Origin: an uncultured Clostridia bacterium
GTDB taxonomy: Bacteria > Bacillota > Clostridia > Oscillospirales > Acutalibacteraceae
Assembly (NCBI GenBank): GCA_937884625.1
Contig: CALGCE010000041.1
Span: forward strand, 1-10,238
Reading direction: 5' to 3'
Length of the DNA stretch: 10,238 bases
In this document: positions 6,614-10,238 of the stretch, piece by piece
Layout: every line of letters starts with the position of its first letter
How positions within the stretch are numbered: the first letter of the stretch is position 1
The notes under the pieces: model-generated
What the model saw: only the letters and a program-made list of their open reading frames with translations
What the model was told of the DNA's origin: nothing
Database searches by the model: none
Position numbers and translations under genes: made by a program

Positions 6614-8454
6614 TACTGTATTCTGCCAAACTGCTTTTCAAGGTCGTATTTTTTTATCTCAAATGCAACGGGTCTGCCGTGCGGACAGTACATTATATCG
6701 TCATTTGTAAGTACCTTTTGGGCAAGTTGCGTAAGTTCTTTTTGCGAAGTTAAGTATCCTGCTTTAATTGCCGCCTTGCAGGCGACCGTATGATACAATC
6801 GTTCAAGCATTTCTATCTCAACAGTACCCTTTTCGCAAAGGCTTGCTGCCACCTGCGTTATGCAAGACTCAACATCGGCGTCGCCCAAAACGGACGGCAC
6901 TGCCCTTACGATTACCGTTTCATTTCCGAAATCCTCAATTTCAAAGCCTGCTTTATTAAGCAAATTTTCATATTTAAGCACTGCATCATATTCATAGGAA
7001 GAAAGCCTTACCGTAACGGGTACTAAAAGCGACTGTATTTCTATGCTTTCTTCCGATTTTAGTTTATTGAAAAGTATTCTTTCGTGGGCGGCGTGTTTAT
7101 CTATAAGAAATACACTGTTTCCCATTTCTACTATTATATAGGTGCAAAAAGCCTCCCCAATAAACCTTATTTCCTCATTGGGTTTATACTCTTTTGGGGG
7201 TTCCTTTTTAGTTTCTTTTATAGGTTGCGGTATATCATCGCAAACAGATATGTTAACATCTACATTTTTTACAAAAAACGGCGGTGTTGTATCCTGCCTT
7301 AAAACCGTCGGCGGATTTTCTATTACGCTTTCATACACCTTTTCTGCAACGGTAGGTGTTTTGAGTGCATCTGTACTTACCGCCTGCTGACGATATTTTT
7401 GAACGTCCATATGCTCAAAAAATGACTTTTTGGGCTTTGTGCTTACATCTATTACAGGTCTTGTATCTCCCATACTGATTGCATTTTTAACTGCATAATG
7501 AACCGCCTCAAAAATACGTTTTTCGTCGGAAAAACGCACTTCGGTTTTAGCAGGGTGAACGTTGACATCAACCGTATCAAAAGGAATTTTGATATTTATT
7601 ACAAATGCAGGAAACTTGCCTATCATAGCACTGTTTTTGTACGCCTGTTCCACCGCCGCCATTACGGTTTTTGAATTGACAAGTCTGCCGTTTAAAAATA
7701 CAAACTGTCCCGCCCTTGACTGACGGCAGTATACAGGTTTGCAAACGTAACCCGTAACAATTATTCTGTCACTCTCACTATTAAGCGGTATCAACGATTT
7801 TGAAAATTCTCTTCCCAAAACACTGTAAATTGCACTGTCAAGTTTGCCGTCGCCTGACGTTGATAAGGTCTGTTTACCGTCCCTTATAAATTTAAAGGAA
7901 ATTTCAGGGTGAGAGAGTGCTATCCTCTCTATTACGGCAGATACGGCATTACCCTCGGATACATCCTTTTTCAAAAACTTCATTCTTGCAGGTGTATTGT
8001 AAAATAAATCTCTTACAATTATGGTAGTGCCGTCAGGACAGCCGTTTTCCTCGTAAACTACCTCGTTTCCGCCCTCAATTATATAGTGGGTACCAAACTC
8101 TTCTTCGGCAGTTTTTGTAAAAAGTTCTGTTTTTGATACAATAGCAGTCGCCGCTAACGCTTCGCCTCTGAAACCAAGTGTGCAAATACTTTCAAGGTCT
8201 TGTGCCGTACTGATTTTACTCGTTGCGTGACGCAAAAATGCCGTAGGCACGTCCGCATTTGCAATACCGCAACCGTCATCGGTTATACGGATATAGGTTA
8301 TACCACCGTGCTGAATTTCAACCGTTATATGTTTAGAATTGGCATCTACCGAATTCTCAACCAATTCCTTTACTACCGAAGCAGGTCTTTCTACAACTTC
8401 ACCTGCGGCAATAAGTTCGGATATTGTCTTTGGTAACAGGTTGATTTTTGGCAT
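6613..8454 (-). CDS. mutL: DNA mismatch repair protein MutL (endonuclease type)
   Basis: A 613-residue MutL that couples mismatch-bound MutS to strand incision. The N-terminal GHKL ATPase is complete: KELVENSVDA with catalytic Glu30 and Asn34, DDGCGI (59-64), RHATSKI (75-81) and GFRGEAL (94-100), then the S5-like domain to about 330. A poorly conserved linker covers about 335-425. The C-terminal dimerisation/endonuclease domain has DKHAAHE (452-458), ACKAAIK (558-564), CPHGRP (590-595) and a terminal FGRIQ, the metal-site elements of MutH-independent MutL. QSLLVP (474-479) fits the beta-clamp motif. The motif DQHA(X)2E(X)4E is altered: Lys453 for Gln, and Asn463 for the last Glu. The gene follows mutS after 35 bp with an imperfect ribosome binding site, AAGGGAAG (8464-8471), 9 nt before the ATG, and abuts miaA. 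Confidence 0.97.
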   Translation of the reverse strand: MPKINLLPKTISELIAAGEVVERPASVVKELVENSVDANSKHITVEIQHGGITYIRITDDGCGIANADVPTAFLRHATSKISTAQDLESICTLGFRGEALAATAIVSKTELFTKTAEEEFGTHYIIEGGNEVVYEENGCPDGTTIIVRDLFYNTPARMKFLKKDVSEGNAVSAVIERIALSHPEISFKFIRDGKQTLSTSGDGKLDSAIYSVLGREFSKSLIPLNSESDRIIVTGYVCKPVYCRQSRAGQFVFLNGRLVNSKTVMAAVEQAYKNSAMIGKFPAFVINIKIPFDTVDVNVHPAKTEVRFSDEKRIFEAVHYAVKNAISMGDTRPVIDVSTKPKKSFFEHMDVQKYRQQAVSTDALKTPTVAEKVYESVIENPPTVLRQDTTPPFFVKNVDVNISVCDDIPQPIKETKKEPPKEYKPNEEIRFIGEAFCTYIIVEMGNSVFLIDKHAAHERILFNKLKSEESIEIQSLLVPVTVRLSSYEYDAVLKYENLLNKAGFEIEDFGNETVIVRAVPSVLGDADVESCITQVAASLCEKGTVEIEMLERLYHTVACKAAIKAGYLTSQKELTQLAQKVLTNDDIMYCPHGRPVAFEIKKYDLEKQFGRIQ

Positions 8455-8489
8455 TTTGTTTCACTTCCCTTTTTTAATACTCGTAAATT

Positions 8490-10238
8490 TTAAATAGATT
8501 TTGCTTTGTTTGCAAGGTCAAAGAGCAATCCCATAGCCTCTATGGGCGTAAGAGTGTTTACATCAAGTGCTTTTAGTTCATTTAATATATCGGTAGCCCC
8601 CAACATTTCAAGGGGTATTTGTGCATCGTTTGACGCTACCGTTTTATATGTAACAATACCGCTTTCAAGCGTTTGCTTCAATATTTGCTTTGCCCTATCG
8701 GTAACTGCGGACGGTATTCCTGAAAGTGCCGCTACTTCTATACCGTAACTGTCGTCCGCACCGCCGGGTACTATTCTTCTTAAAAATATTATATCATCGC
8801 CACGTTTTTTGACGGCTATATTATAATTTTTAACACCGCCCATCTCGTTTTCAAGTTCTGTAAGTTCGTGATAGTGGGTTGCAAAAAGTGTTTTTGCACC
8901 GAGTTTTTTCCTATCGGCAACATATTCAAGTACCGCTCTTGCTATCGACATACCGTCAAAGGTAGACGTGCCCCTGCCTATCTCGTCAAGTATTAAAAGA
9001 CTGTTTTTCGTTGCGTGTTTAATTATATCCGCAACCTCGCTCATCTCAACCATAAAGGTGGACTGTCCCGAAGCCAAATCGTCCGACGCACCAACCCTTG
9101 TATATATAGCATCGACAATGCCTATTTGTGCCATTTGTGCCGGAACAAAAGAGCCTATCTGTGCCATAAGTGTTATCAGTGCTACCTGACGCATATATGT
9201 GGACTTACCTGCCATATTAGGACCTGTTATGATAGCACAACGGTTATCATTAAGGTCAAGTACCGTATCATTTGAAACAAAAGGTGTTTTTATAAGTTGC
9301 TCTACGACAGGGTGTCTTCCGCCCTGTATATTAATCTTACCGTCATTTGTAACAAGCGGACGGCAGTAGTTATTATCCACCGCAACGGTGGAGAGCGAAC
9401 ACAACGCATCAAGACGTGCTATTGCAGATGCGGTGGTCTGAAAACCTCTAAGTCTTTCGGCAACCTTACGCCTTATACCGTCAAATATCTCGTATTCAAG
9501 TTCGTATACCCTGCCCTTTGACGAAAGCACCTTAACTTCAAGTTCTTTGAGTTCTTCGGTTACAAAGCGTTCGCAATTTACAAGGGTCTGCTTTCTTATG
9601 TAATCTTCGGGTACCTTATCAAGAAATGAATTTGTAACTTCGATATAATAACCGAATACCTTGTTATATTTAACTTTAAGTGTCTTAATACCGGTACGCT
9701 CCCTCTCCCTTGCTTCAATATCTGAAAGGTTTGTCGCACCGTTTTTCATAATACTTCTTAACAGGTCAACTTCACTGTTATACCCGTCTTTTAAAATTTT
9801 ACCCTCTTTTGCAATGGCAGGTGCCTTTTCATCAATGGCATCGTCAATAAGGGATATTAAATCTTGTTCTGTGTTTATATCGTTATAAATCCCTTTTAAC
9901 ATTCTGCTGTTTGACTGCTCTAACAGTTGTTTAAGAACTGGAAATCTATGGGCGGTAGATGCTAGGTTAAGCAGGTCTTTCGGATTTGCAGAGCCGTAAA
10001 CCATTTTGGTCATAATACGCTCTATATCCTTAATACCGCTCATACACTCTACCGCTTCACACCTCAAAACCGTACTGTCGCACAGTTCTTCAACGGCATT
10101 TTGCCTTAATGCAATATCATTAATTGTAAGTAACGGTTTTTCGAGCCAACCTCTTAAAAGTCTTTTACCCATAGCGGTTTTGGTTTTATCAAGTACCCAT
10201 AGCAGAGAGCCTTTTTTGGACTTTGAACGCATAGTTTC
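8490..10238 (-). CDS. mutS: DNA mismatch repair protein MutS, 5' end cut by the window
   Basis: The last 582 residues of an ATPase that recognises mismatches; about 300 N-terminal residues (the mismatch-binding and connector domains) lie beyond the right edge. The frame is open to the edge, and the Met at 10232 is internal (Glu-Thr precede it, as in the family phrase TETMRxKxKKGSLL). Counting from that Met: core/lever helices about 1-165; clamp 166-230 (RERERTGIKTLKVKYNKVFGYY); ATPase from about 300, with GPNMAGKST (337-345, Walker A), STFMVEMSE (391-399), LLILDE (412-417, Walker B), GRGTSTFDG (419-427) and FATHYHE (450-456); then the helix-turn-helix dimerisation region and a tail ending LTPIEAMGLLFDLANKAKSI. 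Where clostridial MutS often has a QLSLF beta-clamp motif, this one has QIPLE (538-542). It heads the visible part of the gene block. Confidence 0.97.
   Translation of the reverse strand, partial: ETMRSKSKKGSLLWVLDKTKTAMGKRLLRGWLEKPLLTINDIALRQNAVEELCDSTVLRCEAVECMSGIKDIERIMTKMVYGSANPKDLLNLASTAHRFPVLKQLLEQSNSRMLKGIYNDINTEQDLISLIDDAIDEKAPAIAKEGKILKDGYNSEVDLLRSIMKNGATNLSDIEARERERTGIKTLKVKYNKVFGYYIEVTNSFLDKVPEDYIRKQTLVNCERFVTEELKELEVKVLSSKGRVYELEYEIFDGIRRKVAERLRGFQTTASAIARLDALCSLSTVAVDNNYCRPLVTNDGKINIQGGRHPVVEQLIKTPFVSNDTVLDLNDNRCAIITGPNMAGKSTYMRQVALITLMAQIGSFVPAQMAQIGIVDAIYTRVGASDDLASGQSTFMVEMSEVADIIKHATKNSLLILDEIGRGTSTFDGMSIARAVLEYVADRKKLGAKTLFATHYHELTELENEMGGVKNYNIAVKKRGDDIIFLRRIVPGGADDSYGIEVAALSGIPSAVTDRAKQILKQTLESGIVTYKTVASNDAQIPLEMLGATDILNELKALDVNTLTPIEAMGLLFDLANKAKSI

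Noticed and set aside
7084..7390. Plus-strand open frames throughout, such as those opposite mutL at 7084-7302 and 7142-7390 and opposite divIVA at 2770-3183
   Set aside because: All lie antisense to well-conserved genes, have low-complexity or unfamiliar products, and lack credible ribosome binding sites; they are shadows.
8455..8489. The 35-bp mutS-mutL gap as a promoter or terminator site
   Set aside because: It holds a ribosome-binding-like AAGGGAAG and an AT-rich stretch, but no hairpin plus T run and no convincing -35/-10 pair.
8530..8546. Perfect 7-bp stem with 3-nt loop near the mutS 3' end (CCCATAG-CCT-CTATGGG)
   Set aside because: It lies inside the coding sequence 38 nt or more before the stop and has no U-tract after it, so it is not a rho-independent terminator. 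A few such short stems are expected by chance in 10 kb.
9376..9392. Perfect 7-bp stem with 3-nt loop in mutS (TCCACCG-CAA-CGGTGGA), and a 6-bp stem at 9307-9327
   Set aside because: Both are within conserved MutS coding sequence, without a T run or nearby gene boundary; treated as chance.
10227..10238. The Met codon at 10232 as the start of mutS
   Set aside because: The frame stays open to the window edge (Glu-Thr before Met), the surrounding phrase matches the middle of MutS, and about 300 N-terminal residues would be missing. It is an internal Met of a gene cut by the window.

Overview
The window is one unbroken block of minus-strand genes, so transcription runs from the right edge to the left. 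It looks like a core-chromosome segment of a member of the Clostridia (Bacillota), plausibly an uncultured gut lineage near the Oscillospirales. The reasons are a base composition of roughly 40% GC by eye, strong AGGAGG-type ribosome binding sites, SepF and DivIVA as division and polarity proteins, MutS/MutL without MutH, and a transketolase resembling the split clostridial N-terminal subunit. The lineage is inferred, not shown directly. I see no mobile elements, CRISPR array, RNA gene or integration signature.

Layout in transcription order. (1) DNA repair and tRNA modification, 10238 to 5678: the 3' two thirds of mutS, complete mutL, and miaA. (2) Cell envelope and division, 5681 to 2523: an HlyD-like membrane adaptor of unknown role, the PLP-binding protein YggS/YlmE, sepF and divIVA. 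(3) Lipoprotein and ribosome maturation, 2490 to 1089: lspA and an RluD-type pseudouridine synthase. (4) Metabolism, 1092 to 1: a Cof-type HAD phosphatase and the first 84 codons of a transketolase N-terminal subunit.

The genes are packed very tightly. The largest gap between them is 35 bp (mutS/mutL). Most other junctions overlap by 1 to 23 bp or put the ribosome binding site inside the upstream gene. I found no rho-independent terminator and no convincing internal promoter, so the block could be a single transcript of at least eleven genes. Its middle resembles the Bacillus ylmD-ylmE-sepF-ylmG-ylmH-divIVA...lspA-rluD region, with ylmG, ylmH and ileS missing and an HlyD-like gene placed before yggS.

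The genes are mostly familiar. The least explained gene is the HlyD-like adaptor, which has no transporter partner in view. The strongest unexplained signal is in sequence composition: GATC does not occur once in 10,238 bases, AGCT and CATG are nearly absent, and GTAC, with the same base composition, occurs about as often as expected. The word TACCG/CGGTA is several-fold over-represented. At the protein level, MutL carries Asn at the last position of its endonuclease motif, where Glu is usual, and MutS has only a degenerate beta-clamp motif near its C-terminus.
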